From Caldilineaceae bacterium (GTDB lineage: Bacteria > Chloroflexota > Anaerolineae > Caldilineales > Caldilineaceae), in NCBI GenBank assembly GCA_026645575.1, contig JAPKMW010000011.1, forward strand, positions 1-64,000: a DNA stretch of 64,000 nucleotides, written 5' to 3'. Made by a program: the position numbers and the translations under genes. This document shows, piece by piece, positions 46,436-55,467 of this stretch. Each line of letters begins with the position of its first letter. The stretch's first letter is position 1. The notes beneath the pieces are model-generated. The model searched no databases. It saw nothing but the letters and a program-made list of their open reading frames with translations, and was not told where the DNA came from.

Positions 46436-46505
46436 GTCCCGTAGGGACGCCTGAATTTAGGAACAAAACCATGATCGCCCCTAAATTCTAATGTCCCTAC
46501 GGGAC
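46436..46505. repeat. Nested-palindrome repeat element, copy 3
   Basis: This 70-bp inverted repeat has GTCCCGTAGGGAC outer palindromes and a variant inner arm (CCTGAATTTAGG / CCTAAATTCTAA). The inner arm has changed relative to copies 1 and 2, but the pairing is kept. It lies between the transporter gene stop and the small membrane-protein start. Confidence 0.88.
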
Positions 46506-46656
46506 AGCGTTACTTCATAGGCTGGATTGTAGCATAGCCTTCTTTAATTGACCAGCAAAAATGCTGTGTGGTACAACGCGGGGCTGTAACGTTCCCACCT
46601 TGCATCACACAGCATTCAACAACATTGCGGTAAAGACGAAACGGTTCTGCTACCCT

Positions 46657-48792
46657 TTAGTCAGCAGCGGCGGCGGCCCCAGCCACACGGGCATTACCAG
46701 CCAACGCATCCATCGCCGCGTCATCTTCCTGTGGATGGCGCAGGTGATCGACCAGTTCCTGAATCTCACGAGAGGGTTCGGCGGTCAACTTGCTCACCAC
46801 ATAGGTCAGGATGAAGTTGGTGGTCAGGCCGAAGACGCCGGCGCCCAGGTGGGTGATGCCCAGGACATTAAAGCTGGGGTCCAGGTAGTTGTTATACATG
46901 TAGAAGATGCAGACCACCATACCGCCGATGATGCCGGCAATGGCGCCTGGGCCATTGGCCCGCTTCCAGAAGATCCCCAGTAAGATGATGGGGAAGAAGG
47001 ATGAGGCTGCCAGTGAGAAGGCCCACGCCACCATCTGCGCAATAAGCGCCAGGCGGGGCATGGCCGCCAGTGCGGCTAAGGCTGCCGCCACAATTACCAA
47101 TCCTTTCCCCAGTGCCATACGAGTGGCGGCGCTGGCCTTCGGGTTGATAATGCGGTAGTAGACATCATGAGCAATAGCCGAGGCAATAACCACCAACAGA
47201 CCATCTGCCGTCGAGAGCGCCGCCGCCAAACCACCGGCGGCGATCAAGGCCGCAATCGTATAGGGCAAACCGGCCAATTCGGGCGTCGAAAGCACGATCA
47301 AGTCGGCGTTGATGTCCAACTCGGCAAATTGCACCTTACCATCCACCGTGCCGGCCGTGATGGCAGCGCCGGAAAGCTCACCCGCCACGCCGGTCTTGAC
47401 ATCACCTTGTGACGTGTCTTGGAAAGCGCCCAACTGCACTTTGCCGTCACCATTCGCATCCGTCCAGATCAACTTCGGCGCGTCACCCTTGGTCTGATCC
47501 GCCGCCCACGTTGGGAGTTTGGTGCCATCCAAGCCCTCCAACGTATTGAAATCTTTGATCGTCAACAGACCGGTCTTGGAGAAGCGCACGATCCAGTCCA
47601 TTGGCTGACCATCTTTGCCGGCAATGGTGTAGACGGTCTTGTCGCCGTCTTGCACGCTAGTCAAGGAGCCGCCGACGACGTTAGAGAGCAATTCCCACCG
47701 GGAGAAGGCGGCATAGGCCGGGGCCGTGAAGTAGAGCAGGAAGATAAAGAAGAGTGAGTAACCGACGCTCATGCGGCTTTCGCGTACACTCGGCACCGTG
47801 TAGAAGCGGATCAAGATGTGCGGCAAACCGGCAGTACCCAGCATGAGACAAAGGGTCAACGCCAGGAAGTCCCACGGTTGGCCTTTCCAATCGGTCACAG
47901 ACTTGGCTTCCGGCACGCTCCAGTTGGTGCCAAAATAGCTGTTGACACCCTTGATGGCGCCGATGGAGGCCGCGTTGCTCATCGTTTCGTTATAGGGTTC
48001 CACATATTGTTTGGTGATCTGTTGCTCCGCTTCCAAGCGCTGGACTTGTTGCAACGCCTCGCCGTAGGACGCCTGTGGAATCGGCACACCGGTCAGCTTG
48101 ATCGAAAGGAAGACCACCGGCACCAGGTAGGCGACGATCAAAATCACATATTGCGCCACCTGTGTCCAGGTGACAGCCTTCATGCCGCCCAGGAAAGAGC
48201 AGAACAACACACCAGCCAGCCCCAGCACGACGCCCCATTCATAGGAGACACCGACAAAGCGGCTCATGATCAAGCCGACGCCGACGACCTGCGCTGTCAC
48301 GTAGGTGAAGCTAACAATGATGGCGGCAATGGCAGCCACGGTGCGGGCCGCTTTACCGCCATAGCGAGCGCCCACAAAGTCGGGAATGGTGTATTGCCCG
48401 AATTTGCGGATGTAGGGCGCAAAGAGCAGCGCCAGCAACACATAACCGCCGGTCCAGCCCATGATGTAGGCCAGGCCATCATAGCCCAACAACCAGAGCG
48501 AGCCGGCCATGGAAATAAAGGAGGCCGCGCTCATCCAGTCAGCGCCGGTGGCCATGCCGTTGAAGATAGCAGGCACACTGCGCCCGGCGACATAATATTC
48601 ATCCAACGCTTTGGTGCGGCTCATGATGCCGATGACAGCATACAGACCCATCGTCAGCGCCATGAAGCTCCAGGCAATGACATTGTGCGATAAGTCGATA
48701 GTCAACTCCAACGCCAGAATGATCAGCGTAAAGAGAATAAAGCCAACAGTAAACAGCCCATACCCGCGGGCCAGGCGATCTTGTCGAAACAT
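46657..48792 (-). CDS. Sodium:solute symporter large subunit, VC_2705 type (acetate symporter-like)
   Basis: This is a 711-residue SSS-family transporter with about 13 membrane segments. The N-terminal signature is DEYYVAGRSVPAIFNGMATGADWMSAASFISMAG. A roughly 110-residue soluble insertion (about 395-505) contains a calcium-loop-like DANGDGKVQ and ends in DINADLIVLSTPELAGLP. That insertion is typical of the VC_2705 subfamily, which works with a DUF4212 small subunit, encoded just upstream here. Substrate is likely acetate or another short carboxylate, given the two acetyl-CoA synthetase genes in the same run. GAAGGAG precedes the ATG at a long distance of 11 bases. Confidence 0.92.
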   Translation of the reverse strand: MFRQDRLARGYGLFTVGFILFTLIILALELTIDLSHNVIAWSFMALTMGLYAVIGIMSRTKALDEYYVAGRSVPAIFNGMATGADWMSAASFISMAGSLWLLGYDGLAYIMGWTGGYVLLALLFAPYIRKFGQYTIPDFVGARYGGKAARTVAAIAAIIVSFTYVTAQVVGVGLIMSRFVGVSYEWGVVLGLAGVLFCSFLGGMKAVTWTQVAQYVILIVAYLVPVVFLSIKLTGVPIPQASYGEALQQVQRLEAEQQITKQYVEPYNETMSNAASIGAIKGVNSYFGTNWSVPEAKSVTDWKGQPWDFLALTLCLMLGTAGLPHILIRFYTVPSVRESRMSVGYSLFFIFLLYFTAPAYAAFSRWELLSNVVGGSLTSVQDGDKTVYTIAGKDGQPMDWIVRFSKTGLLTIKDFNTLEGLDGTKLPTWAADQTKGDAPKLIWTDANGDGKVQLGAFQDTSQGDVKTGVAGELSGAAITAGTVDGKVQFAELDINADLIVLSTPELAGLPYTIAALIAAGGLAAALSTADGLLVVIASAIAHDVYYRIINPKASAATRMALGKGLVIVAAALAALAAMPRLALIAQMVAWAFSLAASSFFPIILLGIFWKRANGPGAIAGIIGGMVVCIFYMYNNYLDPSFNVLGITHLGAGVFGLTTNFILTYVVSKLTAEPSREIQELVDHLRHPQEDDAAMDALAGNARVAGAAAAAD

Positions 48793-48831
48793 GGTAGGTA
48801 GTTCTCCTTCTCTGTTGATCTCTGGTGAAGT

Positions 48832-49131
48832 TTATTTCTTGGTGGTCAGTTTGCGGTCGCGATCGCGTAGACCATACTCTTGATCCAGCTTGTTCATCCG
48901 CCAGGCATAGTAAAAGATCAAGACGACAAAGACAATCAACGATCCCTGGCTGCCCATGTAGTAGCCCAAGGGGAAGCCGGCAAAGACGATCTGGTTCAGT
49001 TGGTTGATAAAGAGCGGCGGGACATACGCAACAACAAACCAGATGACTAACAGGGTAATGATCAAGCGCTGGTTGGCTTTCCAGTAGGAATCGAGCCGTT
49101 TCTGCTGATCTTCGCGTGGGTTTTGTGCCAT
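48832..49131 (-). CDS. DUF4212 small subunit of sodium:solute symporter
   Basis: This is a 99-residue membrane protein with two segments (about 23-45 and 60-85). It has the DUF4212 features YWKANQRLIITLLVIWFVVAY, then FPLGYYMGSQGSLIVFV, and a charged C-terminus. AGGAGG precedes the ATG. It is paired with the large subunit 39 bases downstream, as in characterised VC_2705-type operons. Confidence 0.94.
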   Translation of the reverse strand: MAQNPREDQQKRLDSYWKANQRLIITLLVIWFVVAYVPPLFINQLNQIVFAGFPLGYYMGSQGSLIVFVVLIFYYAWRMNKLDQEYGLRDRDRKLTTKK

Positions 49132-49604
49132 AAAGTTCCTCCTATGGGTGAGTTACGTGAAAATGTACAGGACTATTGCCGATCACCCATTACCCTCACC
49201 ACAAGGAAAGGGCAAAGCGATGATCGCGCTGTCGTACAGAGTGGACAGTAAACTTCAGCAAGCACGCAGTTTGCGCTTACACAACATCGGTTCAGTTGAT
49301 GAACGCAAAACCGATTGGCGCTGCTGAATTTACAATGACAATCTATACTAAATTTTGTTCAAACAAATGGAATGGAACGGGAAGCTGATTACTGTACACT
49401 TGGGATGCCGTTAGTCTAACAAATTGTAATTATACTCACAACCTGCAAGCCGATAGTCTTTTAGTGCAAAAGTGGTAGGAGCGACCTACCCGAAGGGGTA
49501 GGATAGAGAGATAGAGAGATAGAGAGATAGAGAGATAGAGGGATTCTCTGCCGAATCTCTCAGTCTCTTTATCTCTCTATCTCTTGTTAAAAAGCGGCTA
49601 TAGT
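49132..49604. other. Gene-free spacer upstream of the symporter operon
   Basis: This 473-bp, fairly AT-rich stretch should hold the promoter of the minus-strand symporter genes. I see no coding frame worth naming. The end near 49600 is filled by the GATAGAGA repeat. Confidence 0.6.
49503..49590. repeat. GATAGAGA octanucleotide tandem with inverted partner
   Basis: About four and a half copies of ATAGAGAG run from 49503 to 49540, then a loop, then a complementary TCTCTTTATCTCTCTATCTC to about 49584. The result is an imperfect hairpin just after the DUF294 gene on the minus strand, probably its terminator. It shares vocabulary with the repeats at 26395 and 46110. Confidence 0.85.
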
Positions 49605-51020
49605 TTATGCCAACCGATCGGTCTGATAATTGAGTCCAAGCGCATCCTGCGCTTCTTTGACCGCAGCAAACGCGGCACGTAGGCGATTTTGTTCTAGCTT
49701 GGTAAGGTCACGGAGGCGAATTTTGTTACCGGTCGGTTGACCGTTTTGCAGCGCGGCCAGTTGACAACGCAGGCGGAGTGCCAAGAGGAAGCCCAAACTA
49801 TCGGTGAGCATGGTGGCGCTCTCTTCAGGAAGCTGGTTGGCCGTAGCCGCAACGACCAGCCGTTCCACGGTGGAGCGTTCGCGTGAACCGGCGGCCAGCG
49901 CGCCGGCACGGGCAATTCCCACAATGGGCGCAATGCCCCCCATCTTGAGATCAACCAGTCCACCCTGGCTGCGAATCCGTTGGAAGAAACCCAACGGCGG
50001 GGCAAACTGTTGGGCAGCGCGCACCAAATGACCGATAAAGAGAGGGCGTTTGTGCGCGGCAGCCATCAGTTCTTCGAGGGGTTCCAGCGATAGCGCACCG
50101 GCGACCCGCCGGAAGTCAAAGAAGATGCCCGCCTCCATGAGCGCCTGCGGGTCAGGGGTGCGTAGCCAATCGGCAAAGATTTCTTGCCATTCCACTAGCG
50201 GTTTACACCAGTTGGTCGCCATATAACCGCCGGCGCAGGGCGGAAAACCGGCTTGCTGTAAACCAGCCACTACCCGTTGCGCCAGTTGCGCAAAGTAGGC
50301 GGCCGCGTCGGTGGATGGTTCGGCGTAGACCAGGGCATTGTCCTGGTCGGTAAGCAAAAGCTGTTCATGGCGCCCTTCGGAGCCAAAGACCAGCCAGGCA
50401 TAGGGCATCGGCGGCGGCCCCAGTTCTTCCTCGGCCAGGCGCGCCAACCGTTGCACCAGGGTATCATTCAAACTGGAGACCACGCGCCCAATTTGGAGCG
50501 CACCTACGCCGCCATCGGCCAGCGTCGCCACAGTCCCGGCAATCTCCTGTGCGTAGTGGGTTAATGTGGCTGGATCGGTGAGATTTTGCAAGCGCCGGTG
50601 CAGATAGAGTGGGCTACGCGCCTGTTGCCGCAACAGGTCAGTATTGGTAATCACCCCCACCACCTGCCCCTCTTCCACCAAGGCCAGATGATGAATATTC
50701 TCATCCAGCATATAGAGTAGCGCGCTATAGGTTGGCGTGTCGGAATCGAGGCTTTTGAGCGGCTGGGTCATCACCTGACAAACCGGCGTCTCCGGCCCCA
50801 GCCCCAGCGCCAGCACGCGACCGCGTAGATCACGGTCGGTGAGGATACCGGGTGGGTCACTGGCAACCAGGCAAGAACTCGATCGGGCGGCGTGCATTGT
50901 CTCTGCCGCTTGTTGCACCGTCGCCTCAGCAGTCACAAAGAGCGGTGGTTTTGTCACCAACTGCTTGACGGGTACAAGCAGGCTACGATCCAACGTGTCG
51001 CCAGCGCCGGTTAACAACAT
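49605..51020 (-). CDS. CBS-pair / DUF294 nucleotidyltransferase-like protein
   Basis: This is a 471-residue cytoplasmic protein. Two CBS motifs (about 20-135: PPLFVTAEATVQQAAETM, PGILTDRDLRGRVLA, HHLALVEEGQVVGVITNTDL) bind a nucleotide ligand. A DUF294 nucleotidyltransferase-like domain follows with GSEGRHEQLLLTDQDNALVY, then a C-terminal helical substrate-binding domain (about 340-460). GGAGGAG lies six bases before ATG 51020; the TTG at 51035 is part of that site. Such proteins sit beside acs/actP genes and exonuclease fusions in many phyla and are thought to regulate them, perhaps by GlnD-like modification. Confidence 0.9.
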   Translation of the reverse strand: MLLTGAGDTLDRSLLVPVKQLVTKPPLFVTAEATVQQAAETMHAARSSSCLVASDPPGILTDRDLRGRVLALGLGPETPVCQVMTQPLKSLDSDTPTYSALLYMLDENIHHLALVEEGQVVGVITNTDLLRQQARSPLYLHRRLQNLTDPATLTHYAQEIAGTVATLADGGVGALQIGRVVSSLNDTLVQRLARLAEEELGPPPMPYAWLVFGSEGRHEQLLLTDQDNALVYAEPSTDAAAYFAQLAQRVVAGLQQAGFPPCAGGYMATNWCKPLVEWQEIFADWLRTPDPQALMEAGIFFDFRRVAGALSLEPLEELMAAAHKRPLFIGHLVRAAQQFAPPLGFFQRIRSQGGLVDLKMGGIAPIVGIARAGALAAGSRERSTVERLVVAATANQLPEESATMLTDSLGFLLALRLRCQLAALQNGQPTGNKIRLRDLTKLEQNRLRAAFAAVKEAQDALGLNYQTDRLA

Positions 51021-51046
51021 AGGGTACTCCTCCAAGTGATAGGAAG

Positions 51047-51120
51047 CGAACGCGGATGCACGCGGAACTACGCGGATTAATCGGCAAAAATCCGCGTAGT
51101 TCCGCGTGCATCCGCGTTCG
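51047..51120. repeat. 30-bp perfect inverted repeat between acs and the DUF294 gene
   Basis: The arms at 51047-51076 and 51091-51120 pair over 30 bp without mismatch, with a 14-base loop; CGCGGA is repeated three times per arm. It starts four bases after the acetyl-CoA synthetase stop (minus strand). It is a strong candidate for a terminator or an mRNA 3'-end stabiliser. Confidence 0.92.
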
Positions 51121-51124
51121 AAGA

Positions 51125-53008
51125 CTAATCTTCCAGCGTACTTAAATCGCCAGGATCTTTGCCCAGCGCCTGGGCTTTCAGTAGGCGACGAACAATTTTG
51201 CCACTGCGCGTTTTGGGCAGCTTTTCGACAAAATCCAGTTCACTGGGTGTGGCAATCGGCCCCAGCTCGCGGCGCACATGGTCGATGATGCTGCGTTGGG
51301 CTGCATCACCGCCGGCTTGGCCGGGACGCAGGACGACAAAGGCTTTGATCGCTTCGCCCTTGATCTCATCGGGAATGCCAATCACCGCTGACTCGGCCAC
51401 AGCGGGGTGGGTGATCAGCGCCGACTCAACATCCGCTGTGCCGATGCGATGACCGGCGACATTCAACACATCATCGCTGCGGCCCAACACGGTAATGCGG
51501 CCATCCTTGTCCCAACTGGCGACATCACCGGCCAGGTAGACGCCGGGAACTTCGTTCCAATATTGTTCGTAGCGGTCGTGGTTATTCCAGACTGTGCGCA
51601 TCATGTGGGGGAAGGGACGTTTGAGCGCCAGCAGACCGCCCTTGCCCTTGGGTACTTCTTCGCCCAGCTCATTGACCAGCACCGCTTCGACCCCCGGCAT
51701 GGCGAAACCGGCCGCGCCCGGCACGGCGCTCATGGTCAAGGGGGTGGCAATGGTCGGGCCGCCCAGTTCGGTTTGCCACCAGTTGTCGGCCACAAAGCCC
51801 CGCTTGCCGCCGTCGAGTAGGTGGGTGTGCGCCCAACGCATCGCTTCCGGGTTGAGTGGTTCGCCGGCCACGCCGATCAACCGCAAGGTGGAAAGGTCAT
51901 ATTTGCTGGGGTGTTCGGCGCCGAATTTCATAAACATACGCACGGCGGTCGGTGCGGTAAACATGACGTTGACGCCATATTTCTCGACACATTCCCAGAT
52001 GACGCCAGGGTGCGGAAAGTCGGGTGCGCCTTCGCGGAAGACGGAGGTGACGCCTTCAATCAACGGCGCATAGACAATGTACGAATGGCCCACCACCCAG
52101 CCAATGTCCGAGGTGGCCCAGTACACATCATTGTCTTTGACATCAAAGAAGTTGCGCAGATGATACGAGGTGCCGACCATGTAGCCGCCATGCACATGGA
52201 CAACGCCCTTGGGCTTGCCGGTCGAACCGGAGGTGTAGAGAATGTAGAGCGGGTGTTCGCTGTCTACGGGTTCCGGTGCAGTCGCCGGGCGATGGGCAGC
52301 CATGAGTTCATCAAAGTCCACTTCATGGGGACGCAACTCGGCTTTGATCCCGCGCTGGAACCAGATCACATGGCGCAAACCCAAATCTTCCACCGCTTGA
52401 TCGACGATGCTGCGCAGGTCAACGCCTTTGCCACGCCGGTAGCCAATGTTGCCCGCAATCACCACCTGAGCGCCGGCATCCAGAATGCGGTCACGCAGCG
52501 CGCCGACGCCCATGCCGGCATAGACCACCGAGTGGATGGCGCCAATGCGCGCACAGGCCAACATGGAAATGACACCTTCCAGCGTCAACGGCATGTAGAT
52601 GATGACCGTGTCACCTTTTTTCACACCGAGTGCTTTCAAGCCGGTGGCAAAGCGCGAGACCAACTGACGCAATTCATAGTAGGTCACTTTGCGTTCGCTA
52701 CCGTCTTCCCCAATCCAGATGAGCGCCAACTTGGTGCGGTTGGGGCCGTCGGCGTGGCGATCCAGCGCGTTGAGGGTAATATTAGTCTGCCCGCCGACAA
52801 ACCAGCGATGGTTGGGGTACTCCCAATCCATAACCTGTTGCCAGGGTTGCGTCCAGGTAAAGCGCTGCGCCCAGCTTCCCCAAAAGCCTTGGGGATCGAC
52901 AATGCTGCGCGCGTATTCCGCCGCAAAATCACGCAGGTTGGCCTGAGCGATCAACTTCTCGGGCGCGTGAAAACTATCGCCATATTGTAGAATCTGTTCC
53001 AGATGCAC
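51125..53008 (-). CDS. acsA: Acetyl-CoA synthetase (AMP-forming), copy 1
   Basis: This is a 627-residue ANL-superfamily enzyme that makes acetyl-CoA from acetate, ATP and CoA via acetyl-AMP. It has P-loop-like YTSGSTGKPKGVVHVHGG (about 265-282), the acetate-pocket DNWWQTELGG with its Trp, and the C-terminal acetylatable-Lys motif PKTRSGKIVRRLL (near 605-617). GGAGG precedes the ATG. It is divergent from the second copy next door and could prefer another short acid such as propionate. A 30-bp hairpin follows. Confidence 0.92.
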   Translation of the reverse strand: MHLEQILQYGDSFHAPEKLIAQANLRDFAAEYARSIVDPQGFWGSWAQRFTWTQPWQQVMDWEYPNHRWFVGGQTNITLNALDRHADGPNRTKLALIWIGEDGSERKVTYYELRQLVSRFATGLKALGVKKGDTVIIYMPLTLEGVISMLACARIGAIHSVVYAGMGVGALRDRILDAGAQVVIAGNIGYRRGKGVDLRSIVDQAVEDLGLRHVIWFQRGIKAELRPHEVDFDELMAAHRPATAPEPVDSEHPLYILYTSGSTGKPKGVVHVHGGYMVGTSYHLRNFFDVKDNDVYWATSDIGWVVGHSYIVYAPLIEGVTSVFREGAPDFPHPGVIWECVEKYGVNVMFTAPTAVRMFMKFGAEHPSKYDLSTLRLIGVAGEPLNPEAMRWAHTHLLDGGKRGFVADNWWQTELGGPTIATPLTMSAVPGAAGFAMPGVEAVLVNELGEEVPKGKGGLLALKRPFPHMMRTVWNNHDRYEQYWNEVPGVYLAGDVASWDKDGRITVLGRSDDVLNVAGHRIGTADVESALITHPAVAESAVIGIPDEIKGEAIKAFVVLRPGQAGGDAAQRSIIDHVRRELGPIATPSELDFVEKLPKTRSGKIVRRLLKAQALGKDPGDLSTLED

Positions 53009-53041
53009 GGTTCCTCCCTTATCTAGTCACGGAGTGACGGC

Positions 53042-53123
53042 TGATGGTAGCCGAGGGTTTTAACCCTCGATCCAACCCATCAATGACATTGGGCGCCGGT
53101 CTTTTAAGACCGGCCTACCATCA
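53042..53123. repeat. Nested (three-way) inverted repeat between the two acs genes
   Basis: The outer arms TGATGGTAG / CTACCATCA (53042-53050, 53115-53123) enclose two inner palindromes, CGAGGGTTTTAACCCTCG (53052-53069) and GCCGGTCTTTTAAGACCGGC (about 53095-53114). Folded, it makes a cruciform or three-way junction. It lies between the second acs stop and the first acs start. Confidence 0.88.
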
Positions 53124-53165
53124 ATCGCCACTCCGTGGCTTTGTTGCGCGCTCGTCGCTACGAGG

Positions 53166-55073
53166 CTACGCTTCCAGCGTACTAGTATCGCCAATTGAGC
53201 CGCCGGTGATCTGCGCCTTGAGCAGACGGCGCATGATCTTGCCGCTACGGGTCTTGGGCAGGCTGGGCACAAAGTTGATCTCTTGCGGCACGGCAATCGG
53301 GCCGACTTCGTGGCGCACATGATTCTTGAGTGTCTTGACCAACTCCTCGTCACCTTCGACGCCGCCGCGCAGGATGCAGAAGGCGTGGATCACATTGCCC
53401 TTGATGTCATCGGGAATGCCAACACAGGCCGCTTCGGCCACCGCCGGGTGACTGACCAGCGCGCTCTCAATTTCGGCAGTGCCCAAGCGGTAGCCGCTGA
53501 CCTTGATCACATCGTCCATGCGCCCGATGATCCAGAAGTAACCATCTTCGTCGCGGCGGGCGCTGTCGCCCGTGAAGTACCAGCCCTGCTTGGCAAAGTC
53601 GGACCAGTAGGTTTGCTTGAAACGGTCGGGGTCGCCCCAGATGCCGCGGGTCATGCCGGGCCAGGGATGTTTGACCACCAGGAAGCCATCTTCGTTGGCG
53701 TCGGCGGAGGTCCCATCTTCGCGCACCACATCGGCAATCACACCGGCAAAGGGCAGGGTGCCACTACCAGGCTTGAGCGGCACCACCGGTGTCGGCGTGA
53801 TCATAAAGCCGCCAGTTTCCGTCTGCCACCAAGTGTCCATGATCGGGCAGCGCTCCTTGCCGATGTGCTTGTAGTACCAACGCCACGCTTCAGGGTTGAT
53901 CGGCTCGCCCACCGACCCCAAGAGACGGAGCGAGGACATGGGGTGCTGGTCCGGCCACTGTTCGCCAGAGCGCATAAAGCCGCGAATGGCGGTCGGCGCG
54001 GTGTAGAGAATCGTCACGCTATATTTGTCGATCAATTCCCACCAGCGGTCGGGGTTGGGATAGCCGGGCGCGCCTTCGTACATGACACTGGTCGCGCCCA
54101 GGATCAACGGGCTGTAGACAATGTAGCTGTGACCGGTGATCCAGCCCGGATCGGCGGCGCACCAGTAGACATCGTTTTCTTTGATGTCAAAGACATACTT
54201 AAGGGTGGTCGCTACATGCACCTGATAGCCGCCACAGGTGTGGAGTTGGCCCTTGGGCTTGCCGGTGGAGCCGGAGGTGTAGAGAATGAACATGGGATCT
54301 TCGGCGTCCATCTGCTCTGTGGGGCAGTCGGGGCTGGCTTGTGCGCGTAGATCATGCCACCAGAGATCACGCCCTTCCACCCAGCCAACGTTCTGGCCGG
54401 TGCGTTTGTAGACCACCACCTTTTCGACGCCCGGTGCTTTGGCGACGGCTTCGTCCACAATATCTTTCAAGTTCACCGTCTTGTTGCGCAACCAGGCGCC
54501 GTCACAGGTCACGACGACGCGGCTCTGGGCGTCGTTGATGCGGTCGGCCAGCGCTTGTTCACTGAAACCGCCGTAGACCACGCTATGGATCGCGCCGATT
54601 TTGACTACGGCCAACATGGCGACGGGCAATTCAACGACGCGCCCCATGTAAATGGTGACGGTGTCGCCCTTCTTGACGCCCAGGCTCTTCAACACGTTGG
54701 CAAAGCGGTTGACTTCCTCGGTCAATTGGCTGTAGCTGTAGGTGCGGGTTTCACCATCTTCACCTTCCCAGATGATGGCGGTTTTGTCCTTGCGCCCATT
54801 TTGCACATGGCGATCGAGCGCATTGTGAACGACATTGGTCTTGCCGCCGACAAACCATTTAAAAAACGGGGCGCTGCTAGTGTCGAGGATTTGGGTATAG
54901 GGTTTGTACCACTCGATCAACTCCTTGGCGCGCGCATCCCAAAAGGAGACCGGATCGGCCAGCGCGGCCTGACGCACCGTCAGGTAGTCGGGGATATTAG
55001 CATTGGCAATGGTTGCGGCAGAAGGCGCATAGAGTTCGCTGCGGCTGGCCGCAACGTCGATTCCTTCGGTCAT
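53166..55073 (-). CDS. acsA: Acetyl-CoA synthetase (AMP-forming), copy 2
   Basis: This is a 635-residue acetyl-CoA synthetase with YTSGSTGKPKGQLHTCGGYQV, DTWWQTETGGFMITP and the Lys motif PKTRSGKIMRRLLKA at the end, all as in typical Acs. GGAGG precedes the ATG. It is closer to the classical Acs pattern than its neighbour. Lys modification by a Pat-type acetyltransferase is likely from the motif, but no such gene is in the window. Tandem acs genes may give different affinities or substrates. Confidence 0.94.
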   Translation of the reverse strand: MTEGIDVAASRSELYAPSAATIANANIPDYLTVRQAALADPVSFWDARAKELIEWYKPYTQILDTSSAPFFKWFVGGKTNVVHNALDRHVQNGRKDKTAIIWEGEDGETRTYSYSQLTEEVNRFANVLKSLGVKKGDTVTIYMGRVVELPVAMLAVVKIGAIHSVVYGGFSEQALADRINDAQSRVVVTCDGAWLRNKTVNLKDIVDEAVAKAPGVEKVVVYKRTGQNVGWVEGRDLWWHDLRAQASPDCPTEQMDAEDPMFILYTSGSTGKPKGQLHTCGGYQVHVATTLKYVFDIKENDVYWCAADPGWITGHSYIVYSPLILGATSVMYEGAPGYPNPDRWWELIDKYSVTILYTAPTAIRGFMRSGEQWPDQHPMSSLRLLGSVGEPINPEAWRWYYKHIGKERCPIMDTWWQTETGGFMITPTPVVPLKPGSGTLPFAGVIADVVREDGTSADANEDGFLVVKHPWPGMTRGIWGDPDRFKQTYWSDFAKQGWYFTGDSARRDEDGYFWIIGRMDDVIKVSGYRLGTAEIESALVSHPAVAEAACVGIPDDIKGNVIHAFCILRGGVEGDEELVKTLKNHVRHEVGPIAVPQEINFVPSLPKTRSGKIMRRLLKAQITGGSIGDTSTLEA

Positions 55074-55467
55074 TGTGATTCCTCCTCTTTACGGTAAAAT
55101 GGTTACGGGTTTTCAATCAATACGCGTTCGCGTTCTTAGGTGCGGCATGATCCGTGTAGCGTGATTCGTGAAAAACACGCAGCACGAATCACGCTACACG
55201 CTACGTGAGTATTGATTTGAGTAACCCAAAGTAGCAGTGCAAATTGTACAATGCTAAGTTTACTTAGTTCTGGGGAACAGTCAAACACGACACGTTAAAT
55301 TGTAAATTTGGAATGATTGAGCGGTTGACAGGCTGCCAATGGATTTGTAGAATACTTTACAGTTCCCGCATGTCAGATGCAAGCCCTATATCGATAGTCC
55401 TTTCATACATGAATGAAGAGGGTCGATCCTACCATTTTCGGTAGGTCTACGCTGATTGGAGGCCATG
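55074..55467. other. Divergent regulatory spacer between acs and the sensor kinase
   Basis: This 394-bp gap holds an 18-bp hairpin (55153-55200) and the promoters of the minus-strand acs run and the plus-strand kinase-regulator pair. It is a natural target for the adjacent LuxR-type regulator. I could not assign a clear -35/-10 pair by eye. Confidence 0.6.
55153..55200. repeat. 18-bp perfect inverted repeat upstream of acs
   Basis: CGTGTAGCGTGATTCGTG (55153-55170) and its exact complement (55183-55200) flank a 12-base loop. It is about 80 bp upstream of the acs start and lies between divergent genes. A terminator role is therefore unlikely; a regulatory or mobile-palindrome role is possible. 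Confidence 0.88.

Noticed and set aside
47818..48693. 291-codon plus-strand frame opposite the large symporter gene
   Set aside because: Antisense shadow, rich in His/Asp/Gln, no recognisable fold.
49503..49590. Possible CRISPR-like array from the repeated GATAGAGA units
   Set aside because: Units are eight bases with no spacers, and the segment folds back as a hairpin. No cas genes are near.
51821..52990. 389-codon plus-strand frame opposite acetyl-CoA synthetase copy 1
   Set aside because: It mirrors the codon pattern of the well-supported acs gene. No domain or start signal fits.
53283..54350. 355-codon plus-strand frame opposite acetyl-CoA synthetase copy 2
   Set aside because: Same reason: antisense shadow of a conserved enzyme gene.
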